Of a DNA stretch of 64,000 nt, positions 44,841 through 54,130 are shown piece by piece; positions within the stretch are counted from its first letter, which is position 1; each line of letters opens with the position of its first letter. Under the pieces are notes generated by a model. It was not told the origin of the DNA, ran no database searches, and saw nothing but the letters and a program-made list of their open reading frames with translations. Source of the stretch: CBDBJQ01 sp965206405 (GTDB lineage: Bacteria; Pseudomonadota; Alphaproteobacteria; UBA8366); assembly GCA_965206405.1 (NCBI GenBank), contig CBDBJQ010000006.1:434001-498000 (forward strand), in the 5' to 3' direction. The position numbers and the translations under genes are program-made.

Positions 44841-45725
44841 TCAAGCCTCGATAAGCAGGTCGGAGGCTTGGTTGGTCCGCCGGCTGATCGATTTTCTGAG
44901 GCGGGTCAGAGCCCGGTGCTCGAGCTGGCGCACACGTTCCTTGCTGACTCCGAGCTGGCGACCCAACTCCTCAAGTGTGGCGCCATCATCGGCCAGGCGT
45001 CGGCGCTCGATGATGGTGCGCTCGCGCTGCGGTAGCTCTCGCATCGCCTCTTCCAGCCAATCCCGGCGCTTGCGGCCGTCCTGGCTACGGGTGACAACCT
45101 CGTCGGACGGCGTCCGCGTGTCGGGGAGGAAGTCCTGCCAGCTGTCGTCGGATTCGTCCGACACCGTTGCGTTTAGAGGTTGATCGCCGCCGTTCATGCG
45201 CGATTCCATCGCTTCGACTTCATGGACGTTGACCCGCAGTTCCCGGGCAATGAATTCCCGGGATTCTCCGCTTAGCCGGTCACCACCGACATCGTCGATC
45301 TGGGCCCGAAGGCGACGGAGATTGAAAAACAGGGATTTCTGGGCGGCGGTGGTACCGGTACGGACGATCGACCAGTTTCTGAGGATGAAATCCTGCATCG
45401 CCGAGCGGATCCACCAGGCCGCATAGGTCGAGAATCTGACCCCTCGGTCGGGCTCGAACCGCTCTGCCGCCTGCAGCAGCCCGACGTTTCCCTCTTGGAT
45501 GAGGTCTCCCATGGGCAATCCGTAGTTGCGGAACCGGGGAGCGATGCTGATGACGAGGCGGGTGTAGGCCTTGATCAGGCCGTGCAACGCCTCCTCGTCT
45601 CGATTATCCCGCCACCTCTTCGCAAGGTCATACTCATCTTCCCGCGAAAGCAGTGGCTCCTGCATCGATTCCCTGATGAACTTCAGATTCGCCCGCTGTG
45701 TCTGCGGGTCGTCGATATAGGCCAT
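44841..45725 (-). CDS. rpoH: RNA polymerase heat-shock sigma factor (sigma-32)
   Basis: Directs transcription of heat-shock promoters. 294 residues: region 2 with LIKAYTRLVISIAPRFRNYG, DLIQEGNVGLLQAAERFEPD and the promoter-melting RGVRFSTYAAWWIRSAMQDF; the RpoH-box-like QKSLFFNLRRLRAQ; region 4 with TLEELGRQLGVSKERVRQLE. The start ATG at 45725 has GGGGAGG two bases upstream. It follows the CarD gene on the same strand. Confidence 0.95.
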   Translation of the reverse strand: MAYIDDPQTQRANLKFIRESMQEPLLSREDEYDLAKRWRDNRDEEALHGLIKAYTRLVISIAPRFRNYGLPMGDLIQEGNVGLLQAAERFEPDRGVRFSTYAAWWIRSAMQDFILRNWSIVRTGTTAAQKSLFFNLRRLRAQIDDVGGDRLSGESREFIARELRVNVHEVEAMESRMNGGDQPLNATVSDESDDSWQDFLPDTRTPSDEVVTRSQDGRKRRDWLEEAMRELPQRERTIIERRRLADDGATLEELGRQLGVSKERVRQLEHRALTRLRKSISRRTNQASDLLIEA

Positions 45726-45827
45726 TGCCTCCCCTTAATGAGCTTTGAGCGTGCAGCTCATTTTTATTGTTGCCAGCATTACATAACACCGGACCGCCCG
45801 GGCCAAGCCTGAATTACACCCAAGCGA

Positions 45828-46916
45828 TTATTTCTTGCGCATGATCTCCTCTAGACGGGTTCTTGCGGCATCCCTGTCGATGCCGTCGACGACGGAAAGT
45901 TCCCCGGCGAGCCGCTCCAGGGCTGACTGGAAGATCTGGCGCTCGCTATAGGACTGTTCCGGTTGGTCTTCCTCGCGATGAAGATCGCGGAGTACCTCGG
46001 CGATGGCTTTCGGGTTGCCGGAACCGATCTTCTGCTCGTATTCCATGGCCCGGCGGCTCCACATCGTGCGCTTGGCCCGGCTGCGCTCCTTGAGGACGGC
46101 CAGGCTCTGGCTCATTTCTTCTTTCGAGGCGGGCCGGCGCAGACCGGCTTCCTGCGCTTTCGCCACAGGGACCTCCAGTTCCATCTTCTCGCTCTCGAAA
46201 TGGAGCTGGAGCATGGGAATTTTCAACATTTTTGGCTTTTTCGTCGCGCCGTCAGCCTCCGGATCCGGCATTTTCGTCTCGCTGATGCCGACCACTTTGC
46301 CGACACCGTGCGAGGGATAGACGATCCAGCTTCCCGGCCGAAGGTTCTTGCGGGTGAACTGCGGCTTCGGTGGGGGTGCCTCGGGCTGCTCGACGGCTTT
46401 GGTGGCCTGTTTTTTCTCGGCAGTTTTCTTTTCGGCAGTCTTTTGCTCAGCGGCCTTTTTGCGCTTCCGGACGGCCTGTTCCTGCGCCCGCTTCTTTGCC
46501 GCAGCGGCCTTCGCCTGTTCCCGGGCCTGCTCAGCCTTGGTCAGAGGTTTTTTGGCGGCAGTCTTTTTGGCCGAGGCCTTTTTAGGAGTCCTGGCGGATG
46601 GTTTTGGGGTGGGCCGCTTGGGGGCAGGGCGTTTGCTGGTCGCAGCCGGTTTGCGCGTCGTCTTTGCCGCTGGCTTCCGCGCGGTTTTCGTTGCCGCTGG
46701 CTTCCGCGCGGTTTTCGTTGCCGCTGGCTTCCGCGCGGTTTTCGTTGCTGCGGTCGGCTTTTTCTTCAGGGCGGGTTTCTTTGTCGAAGCCGGTTTCTTC
46801 TTCGGGGCCGGCTTTGCGGCAACGGCAACCGGGCGCTTCTTCACTGCCTCGGCTTTTGCAGGAGCGGCCTTCTTGGCAGCTGTCTTCTTCTTTGTTTTTG
46901 TTGCCGTTTGCGCCAT
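45828..46916 (-). CDS. CarD-family transcription regulator with histone H1-like N-terminal tail
   Basis: 362 residues in two unlike parts. Residues ~191-362 are a CarD/CdnL RNA-polymerase-binding protein (LRPGSWIVYPSHGVGKVVGI, LQLHFESEKMELEVPVAKAQ, then the helical DNA-contacting domain with KRTMWSRRAMEYEQKI). Residues 1-190 are almost entirely Lys, Ala, Pro, Thr and Arg, with ATKTARKPA repeated three times, like bacterial H1-type histones. CarD proteins of this group are normally about 170 residues. It should stabilise open promoter complexes, with the tail adding DNA binding (inference). Upstream of rpoH and downstream of fdxA. Confidence 0.9.
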   Translation of the reverse strand: MAQTATKTKKKTAAKKAAPAKAEAVKKRPVAVAAKPAPKKKPASTKKPALKKKPTAATKTARKPAATKTARKPAATKTARKPAAKTTRKPAATSKRPAPKRPTPKPSARTPKKASAKKTAAKKPLTKAEQAREQAKAAAAKKRAQEQAVRKRKKAAEQKTAEKKTAEKKQATKAVEQPEAPPPKPQFTRKNLRPGSWIVYPSHGVGKVVGISETKMPDPEADGATKKPKMLKIPMLQLHFESEKMELEVPVAKAQEAGLRRPASKEEMSQSLAVLKERSRAKRTMWSRRAMEYEQKIGSGNPKAIAEVLRDLHREEDQPEQSYSERQIFQSALERLAGELSVVDGIDRDAARTRLEEIMRKK

Positions 46917-46961
46917 GGTTTTCGCTATATCCGGATCTGTTTCAGCCTGTTGTCTCGGTGC

Positions 46962-47297
46962 TCAGCCCTCGCCCGGGGCGGGATCGAAGTATTTTTCAAA
47001 CTTGCCCTCTTCGGTGGCGAAGTTGTCGGCATCTTCGGGCGAGGTTCCCTTGCGGGTGATATTCGGCCATTTTTCCGAATATTCCCGATTCATCTCGACC
47101 CAGCTTTCGGCCTCGTTCTCGGTGTCCGGGATAATCGCCTCGGCCGGGCATTCCGGCTCGCAAACCCCGCAATCGATGCATTCATCGGGATGGATGACCA
47201 GCATGTTGACGCCAACGTAAAAGCAATCGACCGGACATACCTCGACGCAGTCCATGTACTTGCATTTTATGCACTTTTCCGTGACGACGTAGGTCAT
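46962..47297 (-). CDS. fdxA: Seven-iron ferredoxin FdxA
   Basis: 111-residue cytosolic electron carrier. [3Fe-4S]/[4Fe-4S] ligands lie in [18 protein letters not shown] and [16 protein letters not shown]. The C-terminal extension ([19 protein letters not shown]) is typical of the Azotobacter FdI/FdxA type. Located between the S4-domain gene and carD as in other alphaproteobacteria. Confidence 0.95.
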   Translation of the reverse strand: MTYVVTEKCIKCKYMDCVEVCPVDCFYVGVNMLVIHPDECIDCGVCEPECPAEAIIPDTENEAESWVEMNREYSEKWPNITRKGTSPEDADNFATEEGKFEKYFDPAPGEG

Positions 47298-47515
47298 TGA
47301 AATCTCCGTAAAATAGGGCTTGGCCTCTACCGCCAGTCACGTCATCTGGACGCGCAGGCGAGCATACAAATCCGGATCCCAGTGCGCAAGACTTGAGAGG
47401 GCATCCTGACGGCCTGTCTTGGCGATTTTCCCAGGGGTTTCCCCGAGTCGCAGACAGGGTCGATTCGCGACTTGTTTGTGTGCGGCGGCCATCCGCCAAC
47501 AGCTGCGGGTGGCCG

Positions 47516-47926
47516 TTATTTCGGGGAATCGCCCGATGCTTCCGCCAGCCGGTCGATCGCACGCCGGTCCTTCTTTGTCGGGCGTCCGGAGCCCGGCGGA
47601 CGCAGCGGCCTGGGCGGTTTGCCGGGTGTCATCTTCTCCCGCTCGGCGGGTGGCGCGAGGTCGCGATACAGGGTCTGCGCTTCCGCCGGTGGCCCGCGCC
47701 GCTCTCCAAGCGTGACGATCTCGATTACCCGGACATCACGGCGCTGGCTGAAGGTGAGGACATCCCCCGGCTTCACGGCATGGCTCGGTTTCGAGATGAG
47801 TTCCCGGTTCACCCTGAAACCGCCGGCGCCGATGAGCTTTGCCGCCAGGGTCCGGCTCTTGCAGAACCGGGCATACCAGAGCCACTTGTCGAGGCGGATT
47901 CGCGGAACGTCAGCGAAATCGTTCAA
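47516..47926 (-). CDS. S4-domain RNA-binding protein (Hsp15-like)
   Basis: 136 residues: IRLDKWLWYARFCKSRTLAA then KLIGAGGFRVNRE is an S4 RNA-binding domain. The tail is basic (GSGRPTKKDRRAIDRL), as in HslR/Hsp15, which rescues stalled 50S subunits. The start appears to be TTG (47926), ten bases after the helicase stop. The 218 bp to fdxA hold no gene. Confidence 0.86.
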   Translation of the reverse strand: MNDFADVPRIRLDKWLWYARFCKSRTLAAKLIGAGGFRVNRELISKPSHAVKPGDVLTFSQRRDVRVIEIVTLGERRGPPAEAQTLYRDLAPPAEREKMTPGKPPRPLRPPGSGRPTKKDRRAIDRLAEASGDSPK

Positions 47927-47936
47927 TGTCGCGCTC

Positions 47937-50669
47937 TCATTCGGCCGACGTCAGGTCGCGCAGAACCGCGAAGGGCGAGTCCTGATTGTGGCCAGACCGC
48001 TCGCGACCCGTCCGGCCCCGGTTTGTTCGGCTCCGTCCGCTGTTCGATCCCCGGCCATTGCTTGTCTGCCGGTTATCGTTTGCCTTGGTGCGGTTGTTGC
48101 CCATTTTCTTCGGGTTTCTGCCCGTCTTCTGTCCGCTGCTCTCCTTCTGGCCGTTGTTCATCTTGGAACGGTTGTTTGCTCGGGCGCGGCCGCCGCGGCT
48201 CCGCCGCTTGGCATTGCGTCCTTTCGGCCGGAACGAGACCGCATTGCCTTCCCGCATGACCCGGAAGCCGAGGGACGCCATCACCTGTTCGAACGCCGTA
48301 TCGCTGAGCTCGACGATCTTTACGAGCTCGGGCGTCGCCGCGAACGGCCCTTTACGTTCGAGCTTGCGCACAGTCCGTTCGAGCCGCGCGATGCGGTCAC
48401 ATCGCACCGCCCAGGCGCCGAGTCTGCGATAGCCAAGACAGGCCCAGTCGACGGCGGAGCGTTGTCCGGCACCACAGGCCACCCCCGGCACGGATTCCGG
48501 AAAAGATCCCGAAGCACTCTTCGGCACAGCGCTCCGGCCAGCCCCGCTGTTCGCCTGATTTTTATATGTCCGCCACAGCGTGGCGCGCAGGCGCACGGCC
48601 TGTGGTCGCACCAGTCTCTCGAAATAAACGGCACCGGGGTCGATCCTCAATCCTGCCCGGAACAGGCGCTGCCGCTCCTCGCGATCGATCAAGGCGAACT
48701 GCGAGTGTGACAGCGGCGTCGGCAGCGAACCGAGATGCTCGGCGAGCTGAAAGATCAGGCCTCGCGTCGGGCCGCTCCACTCCATCTCGCGCGCCCGCAG
48801 CAACGGTTTGAACACCCGCGCTAGGTGGGCTGCAAGCCAGACATCAAGCCGGGCGGTGACGCGGTCCTTCAGGGCGCCATCAATCAAACTTCCAGGGAGC
48901 AGACGAATCTCCGGTGCGAGTATCTCCCGGCCCCGGACCAGCCGGGCGACTGCCGCACCGCGCCAGAGAATAGTGCCGGCGGGATCCACGGCCAGCGCCG
49001 AACCCTCCTCCTCGCAGAAACAAGCGACGCGGGCCGGCATTTCCCGCAGCGCGGCGCGCCGGGCCGCCGCGAGAAGGATTCGCCGATCCCTGCCGATATT
49101 GCCCAAAGGCACGATCTCGAAGCCCTCGATGCGTCCGACTGTCTGGCCTTCGGCGAGGATGTCCCCGGAATCCGTCACCGAAGCGATAATCTCCTCGCCC
49201 TCGTCGAGCCGGCGGCGCAGGGAAGTCGAGCGGAATTCAACAAAGTGATGCGTCAGGCGTTCATGTAGCGCATCCGACAGGCGGTCCTCGATAGCCCCGG
49301 CAAGTCCCTGCCACTCCTCGGCGTCATCGAGCCAGTCGTCGCGATGGCTGATGTAGGTCCAGCTGCGGATATGGGCCATGCGGAGCATCAGCGTGTTGAT
49401 CTCGCCCTGGGTGTGGTCGATGTGGTCGATGCTACGGCGGACCCAGTCGACGGGAAGCCGGCCGTCACCATCCGTGAGATGGAGGAAGATGCGTTTGAGG
49501 AACGCCGCGTGGCGGCCCGTGACGGTCTTGCGGAAATCCGGAATCCGGCAGACCTGCCACAAAAGCCGCAGTGTGTCCGGTTGTAATGCGCGTTTGGCAA
49601 CCTCCGAATCGCCGATCAGGATCGTCAGCGCCCGCTGGTCTTCTGCTTCCTCGGAAAGCACCAGGCGGTTGTGTTCAGGTGGCTTAAGCAGGCTACGCAA
49701 CAGCAGTTTCGGCGCCCGGAAATCGAGATCCCGCGACCGCCAGTTGAGTTTCCGGACCGGATCGAAGCGATGCGCCTCGATCGCCTCGATGGTCTGCGGG
49801 AGCAGGGTGTCGCTTCCCTTGAGTACGCCGAAGGTACCGTCGTTCATGTGACGCCCGGCGCGGCCGGCGATCTGTCCGGTTTCGGCTGCAGCAAGACGCC
49901 GGAGCTGGCGGCCGTCGAACTTGCGCAGGCTGGCGAAGGCGACATGGCCGACATCCATATTTAGCCCCATGCCGATCGCGTCGGTGGCAACCATGTAGTC
50001 GACCTCGCCAGCCTGGTACATCGCCACTTGGGCGTTGCGGGTGCGCGGCGAGAGGGCGCCGATGACGACCGCCGTTCCACCCCGCTGCTTGCGCAGGCGC
50101 ATCGCCAGTTCGTAGACCGCGTCGATAGAGAAAGCGACAAGGGCGGTGCGCCGCGGCATCCGTCGCAGCGTTTCGGATCCGGAGTAGCGGAGCGCCGACA
50201 GGCGCGGTCGCTCCTCGATGAAGATTCCAGGTATCAGGCTGCGGATCGCCCGGCGCATCGTGTCAGAGCCGAGAAACAGGGTCTCCTGGCTGCCACGTGC
50301 ATGCAGGAGCCGGTCGGTGAAGGTATGGCCGCGTTCGGCATCGGCGCAGAGCTGGATTTCGTCGACGGCGAGGAATTCGACATGTCGGTCGAGCGGCATC
50401 GCTTCCACCGTGCACACGAACCAGCGGGGGTTTTCGGGGACGATCCGTTCCTCGCCGGTGATCAGGGCGACGGAATGGGTGCCCCGTGCGGCCACCGCGC
50501 GGTCGTAGTTTTCGCGTGCGAGCAGACGTAGCGGGAATCCGATCATGCCCGTGGCATGAGCGAGCATTCGCTCCATCGCGTAATGTGTCTTGCCGGTGTT
50601 GGTCGGGCCGAGGACGGCCCGCACCTCTCCCGGGCTTATAAATTCAGCCACAAACCTGCCCCGGGACAC
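47937..50669 (-). CDS. Suv3-like DEXD/H RNA helicase with Asn/Arg-rich C-terminal tail
   Basis: 910 residues. The N-terminal half matches Suv3/MgpS-type helicases: Walker A GPTNTGKT (21-28), VDEIQLCADAERGHTFTDRL, LGSDTMR, AMYQAGEVDYMVATDAIGMG and the motif VI region GQIAGRAGRH. It probably unwinds RNA or RNA-DNA with RNA-decay enzymes, as mitochondrial SUV3 does. The last ~90 residues are an extreme Asn/Arg/Gly/Ser tail (RARANNRSKMNNGQK) likely to bind RNA or phase-separate (inference). The start is GTG at 50669; a second GTG at codon 7 is closer to a GGGGCAGG sequence. Confidence 0.86.
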   Translation of the reverse strand: MSRGRFVAEFISPGEVRAVLGPTNTGKTHYAMERMLAHATGMIGFPLRLLARENYDRAVAARGTHSVALITGEERIVPENPRWFVCTVEAMPLDRHVEFLAVDEIQLCADAERGHTFTDRLLHARGSQETLFLGSDTMRRAIRSLIPGIFIEERPRLSALRYSGSETLRRMPRRTALVAFSIDAVYELAMRLRKQRGGTAVVIGALSPRTRNAQVAMYQAGEVDYMVATDAIGMGLNMDVGHVAFASLRKFDGRQLRRLAAAETGQIAGRAGRHMNDGTFGVLKGSDTLLPQTIEAIEAHRFDPVRKLNWRSRDLDFRAPKLLLRSLLKPPEHNRLVLSEEAEDQRALTILIGDSEVAKRALQPDTLRLLWQVCRIPDFRKTVTGRHAAFLKRIFLHLTDGDGRLPVDWVRRSIDHIDHTQGEINTLMLRMAHIRSWTYISHRDDWLDDAEEWQGLAGAIEDRLSDALHERLTHHFVEFRSTSLRRRLDEGEEIIASVTDSGDILAEGQTVGRIEGFEIVPLGNIGRDRRILLAAARRAALREMPARVACFCEEEGSALAVDPAGTILWRGAAVARLVRGREILAPEIRLLPGSLIDGALKDRVTARLDVWLAAHLARVFKPLLRAREMEWSGPTRGLIFQLAEHLGSLPTPLSHSQFALIDREERQRLFRAGLRIDPGAVYFERLVRPQAVRLRATLWRTYKNQANSGAGRSAVPKSASGSFPESVPGVACGAGQRSAVDWACLGYRRLGAWAVRCDRIARLERTVRKLERKGPFAATPELVKIVELSDTAFEQVMASLGFRVMREGNAVSFRPKGRNAKRRSRGGRARANNRSKMNNGQKESSGQKTGRNPKKMGNNRTKANDNRQTSNGRGSNSGRSRTNRGRTGRERSGHNQDSPFAVLRDLTSAE

Positions 50670-50824
50670 TTTGGTTCACGGCGCCTCGATCCGGGACACC
50701 TTGGCGATGCGGACGTCGCCTGTCCGGTGCTGTGCCCGGATGCGCTTTCGCCTTCGCCCCGCATCAGGGAGTTGTCTCGAATCCCGGCGTAATGCGCCGG
50801 TTTTCACCATTGCGCCGTAGGATT

Positions 50825-51148
50825 TCAGCCGATGTTCTCTTGCACCCACTCGGCGAGCTGACTCTTCGGTGCCGCTCCGACCTTGGTTGACGCAACCTCG
50901 CCGTTCTTGAAGAGAAGCAGGGTCGGAATGCCCCGAATGCTGTACTTCATCGGCGTGTGCGGGTTGTCGTCGATGTTTATTTTCGCGACGGTGACGCGAC
51001 CGTCGAACTCCGAAGCGATTTCCTCAAGCGCCGGCGCAATCATCTTGCAGGGGCCGCACCATTCCGCCCAGAAATCGACAACCACAGGATGCTCCGCCTG
51101 CAGGACGTTTGCATCAAAATCCTCGTCGGTGACCTGTATGGTTGCCAT
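50825..51148 (-). CDS. trxA: Thioredoxin 1
   Basis: 107-residue cytosolic disulfide reductase with active site WCGPC (Cys31, Cys34), FWAEW before it, the buried Asp in VVDFW, and the cis-Pro loop [13 protein letters not shown]. Standard length. Start ATG 51148. Single gene between the helicase and a glycosyltransferase. Confidence 0.96.
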   Translation of the reverse strand: MATIQVTDEDFDANVLQAEHPVVVDFWAEWCGPCKMIAPALEEIASEFDGRVTVAKINIDDNPHTPMKYSIRGIPTLLLFKNGEVASTKVGAAPKSQLAEWVQENIG

Positions 51149-51248
51149 CGGCGTTCTCCATGGAAGACCTGTCTGGAAAAGCGTGAAAAGGGCAGGCGTG
51201 GGGCCCCGTTCCGGAACGCGACAACTCTAGAAGTACCTTTGTGCAGGG

Positions 51249-52424
51249 TCAAGCCGTGCGGCGGCGGCCCATGAGTTCCAGGACGATTTCTGCACTGCGC
51301 GCAGCACCATCGAGGTCGATTCCGGCATCGCGGATGGGCGGGGCGGCGGCGGCCCGGTCTATGGCGACGGCGAGCGCAGCTGGAGAAAGATCGCTTTCCT
51401 CGACGATCTCGAAACCGGCCCTGTCTTTCAGGCACCGCGCCCGTGTGGCCTGCTCGGTCTGGCCGCCGCCGACGGGGGCGAGGACGGCGCGCGGACGGGC
51501 CTCGAGGAGGTCGAGGATCGTGTTGTAGCCGGCTTGGGAGATCGACAGGGTGCAATTGGCGAGCAACATCCGGTAATCGGGCCGGGCCCGTTCCACGACA
51601 ACGCCTTCTGGCGCGGTGTGACGAAGATCCTCGAAGATGTCCGAGGCCAGCCGGTCGCCGGCGAGAATGCGCCAGGGCGCCGTTGCGAGCGAGGAGAGAG
51701 GCCGCGCCTCCAGCGCTGTCCGGAACAGCACCTCGCCCGTGCCGCCGCCGCCGGCAGCAACGAGAACCTCGTCATTTCGGGCAGTTTCCTGCGACGATCG
51801 TTCTTGCGGTGCGTTCCGGACATAACCGGTGTGGACAAGCGCGTCGCCGAGTGCGGCTGCGTGGGGGAAGGTGGCGGAAAAGGGAATGAGAGCGGGATCG
51901 CCGTGCACCAGCACGCAGTCATAGCGCGTCTGGGCCAGCTCAAGCATCTCGCCGAAACGCTCGGGCCGCGATGGCGCAACGAGAATGTCGCGCACCGAGG
52001 CAACGATCGCCGGGCCTTTGGCTCCGGTCGTGGTGTTTCCGGCAGTTTTTGCAGCATCGAGCAGAGGCAGGAGTTCGAAGTGGAGTGGGCGGCGCCCGAA
52101 TGGGAACTGTTCGGTGATCAGGATGTCAGGCTTGGCAGCGTGAAACGCATCCAGAAGCGCCGCGGTGCGATGGCGCCGGAAGGCGTCGTCGACAGCGCGG
52201 CCGTCTTCGGTTTCCAGTGCGCTGTACTGACTGTCAGCGGCGCGGACCGGCGGCAGCTGGATGAAGCACACAGGGCCTGAATCGATCTTTACCGGCACAC
52301 CACCGGAAACCAGGGTGACTTCGATGCCGACCTTCGCCATGGCGCGCGACAGGCCGGCGGCACGCTGGAGGTGCCCGATTCCAAGCAGGTGTTGGACGTA
52401 CAGGAAAACGCGGCAAGGAGTCAT
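51249..52424 (-). CDS. Glycosyltransferase (GT28/MurG-like)
   Basis: 391 residues with GT-B fold features: an N-terminal GIGHLQRAAGLSRAMAKVGI then VTLVSGG acceptor domain, and a C-terminal EVLVAAGGGGTGEVLFRTAL plus ISQAGYNTILDLLEARPRAV and PVGGGQTEQATRA, the nucleotide-sugar-binding motif of MurG-like enzymes. No signal peptide. It would transfer a sugar from a UDP/dTDP donor; acceptor unknown. Start ATG 52424. Confidence 0.85.
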   Translation of the reverse strand: MTPCRVFLYVQHLLGIGHLQRAAGLSRAMAKVGIEVTLVSGGVPVKIDSGPVCFIQLPPVRAADSQYSALETEDGRAVDDAFRRHRTAALLDAFHAAKPDILITEQFPFGRRPLHFELLPLLDAAKTAGNTTTGAKGPAIVASVRDILVAPSRPERFGEMLELAQTRYDCVLVHGDPALIPFSATFPHAAALGDALVHTGYVRNAPQERSSQETARNDEVLVAAGGGGTGEVLFRTALEARPLSSLATAPWRILAGDRLASDIFEDLRHTAPEGVVVERARPDYRMLLANCTLSISQAGYNTILDLLEARPRAVLAPVGGGQTEQATRARCLKDRAGFEIVEESDLSPAALAVAIDRAAAAPPIRDAGIDLDGAARSAEIVLELMGRRRTA

Positions 52425-52884
52425 GGATTCTCGGAGGGTTCAAGGTTGCGAAACCTCCACGACCTGAGAAGGGGTTGTCAATGTACCTGAAAGCCAGTGC
52501 TATGGGCCACTGTTGCAGGTTGCGCCCAAGTCCCTGATTGGATTGAGTGTTCCTTCGGCTTCAACCTCGCCGAAGATTGCTATAGGCATGGCCAACTTGC
52601 TTTCCTGCCGCAGAATTTTGGAAGCAGGATCCATCAGCCGAGATGGCTAAAAAACAACTGGGGTCTGGGCACTTTGATGCTATGGCGGAGTGTATTTGAT
52701 GAGGAAGCGCAAACCCATCGTGTTCGTTGCTATGTTGCCAATGTGTCCCTGCCCGCCTATGAATGTGGTTGTCATCCTTGGATGAAAAAATGGAAGTTTT
52801 CCGCAGTTTCCCCTCTCTTAACGAGAGTTTTTCTAGCGCCGAGAGGGGAAATTTCCTCTTTATTCATAAGGTTGGTCAGACCCT
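52425..52884. other. 460-bp gap with an 11-bp inverted repeat, left flank of the CRISPR array
   Basis: No recognisable gene. A plus-strand open frame at 52497-52931 runs into the array and has no family features, so I discard it. 52807-52817 (tttcccctctc) and 52841-52851 (gagaggggaaa) are perfect inverted repeats. Inside, CTCTC-ttaac-GAGAG followed by TTTTT is a plausible rho-independent terminator reading rightwards. Confidence 0.5.
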
Positions 52885-53082
52885 ATTATAGCGAAAAGAG
52901 GGGGGGCCGCAATCCGCAGCATCACGTCTGAATCATCGCGACAAAAAGCGATTATAGCGAAAAGAGGGGGGGCCGCAATCCGCAGCCGCACCCGTCCAGT
53001 GCGTCGCCTCGTGCAAATTATAGCGAAAAGAGGGGGGGCCGCAATCCGCAGCTGTGGAGAGCTCTTGAATCGGTTCAGTACA
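52885..53082 (-). CRISPR. CRISPR array, surviving part: three 36-bp repeats, two complete spacers and one flanking spacer
   Basis: Identical 36-bp repeats at 52885-52920, 52951-52986 and 53017-53052, with 30-bp spacers at 52921-52950, 52987-53016 and 53053-53082. The last spacer abuts insertion sequence copy 2. In the crRNA sense (minus strand) the repeat begins GCTGCGGATTGCGG and ends GCTATAAT. It resembles the Parvibaculum lavamentivorans repeat as I remember it and pairs with the tracrRNA at 60985. Each repeat contains TTGCGG, 16 bases, then TATAAT, so each can promote transcription of the spacer below it. A fourth repeat survives at 56399 beyond the insertions. Confidence 0.96.
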
Positions 53083-53085
53083 ATA

Positions 53086-54063
53086 GACCTGATTCACAAT
53101 AACATCAGGTAATTGAGAACGGATGTATCCTTACCGAATTTGGTCAGGCTGTTTTCAAATTCATGTTGGCCAGCGCCCCGACGTTCTTGGCAATCATGTT
53201 TTCCTGCCGGTTGCCGCGGTGAGTTTCGGAGAATATTCCGAACTTTTTCATGCGGCAAATACCGTGCTCTACGCCGATACGTAGCTTTGCGTGCCAAGCG
53301 TTGTAAGTTTTCTGTTCGTCCGTAAGGGGGTGGTTCTTTGAGGCTTTGAGCGGGATTTCAAGCGATGTTCCCAGATAACCGAGATCACCAAGTACAAGCA
53401 CACCCGGTGGCTTATCCACGCGCGCCTCGTCGTAGATACGCTTGTCATGTGCGCGCCCGGGTTGCGCCGGACCGACCGCCAGAACCCGTTTTTTGTCATC
53501 GGTGATGATTTGATGTGAGGCCGTGTGGTGCTTTTTCTTGCCGGAATACTTCGCCTTGCGATGCGAGAGCTTTTTCGGGCGTTGAACCGGACGCTCCGTG
53601 CCGTCAATCATCAGGTAAAGCAGGTCATCCCTCTCTGACGCCGACAGCCTGATCTTGCGCTCCGGCATCCGGAAATGTCCTGCCATCAATTCTGTCATGG
53701 CAGCAATCCGACGGCAAACCGTAGCGGACGAGACATCGAACAGAAGACCCATAAAGGCCTGACTGGTATAGGTGCGATAATACATCAAGCAGAGCAGCAA
53801 TTGCTCGGCAAATTCCAAACGGTAGTTCATCCCGCCACCGATCGCGCGTTGTCTGTCTTCACGTGAAAGCCGGTGGTGCTCACGTTCAAGCCAGATCGGA
53901 TGAAGAACAACAACCAATGCCTCGAAATCCTGAAGGCGGATGCCTGAAAGGCGGAAAAACAAATCAGCGCGCCCCCGCAAAACCTTCAAAACCCTCATAG
54001 ACAAGCCCTCACTCTCCATTGAGCCATAAACATCGCTGAAAATCGGCTATTGCGCAACAGGCT
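53086..54063 (-). mobile_element. 978-bp IS5-family insertion sequence, copy 2
   Basis: Same ends as copies 1 and 3, flanked by TA (53084-53085 and 54064-54065). It sits just past the third spacer of the array, facing an inverted copy (55419-56396) across an IS3-family element. Confidence 0.92.
53144..54019 (-). CDS. IS5-family transposase (DDE_Tnp_4), copy 2
   Basis: 291 residues, full-length, with the DDE residues in LMIDGTERP, VLGDLGYLG and IGVEHGICRMK. It differs from copy 3 at a few positions (SSATVCRR for SSPTVCRR; FSETHRGN for FAETYRGN; ends LKTA). Presumably active or recently active. Confidence 0.92.
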   Translation of the reverse strand: MESEGLSMRVLKVLRGRADLFFRLSGIRLQDFEALVVVLHPIWLEREHHRLSREDRQRAIGGGMNYRLEFAEQLLLCLMYYRTYTSQAFMGLLFDVSSATVCRRIAAMTELMAGHFRMPERKIRLSASERDDLLYLMIDGTERPVQRPKKLSHRKAKYSGKKKHHTASHQIITDDKKRVLAVGPAQPGRAHDKRIYDEARVDKPPGVLVLGDLGYLGTSLEIPLKASKNHPLTDEQKTYNAWHAKLRIGVEHGICRMKKFGIFSETHRGNRQENMIAKNVGALANMNLKTA

Positions 54064-54130
54064 TATTGTGAGATGGTCCCACATTGTTGGACAGTCTGAC
54101 AGCTTCGCTAAGGTGTATTCCGATTGCTGA

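Noticed and set aside
46677..46760. CRISPR-like or mobile repeat inside the CarD gene
   Set aside because: The three 27-bp units are in-frame coding repeats of the Lys/Ala-rich tail.
52497..52931. Plus-strand ORF of 144 codons left of the array
   Set aside because: Runs into the first CRISPR repeat, no ribosome binding site, no recognisable family.
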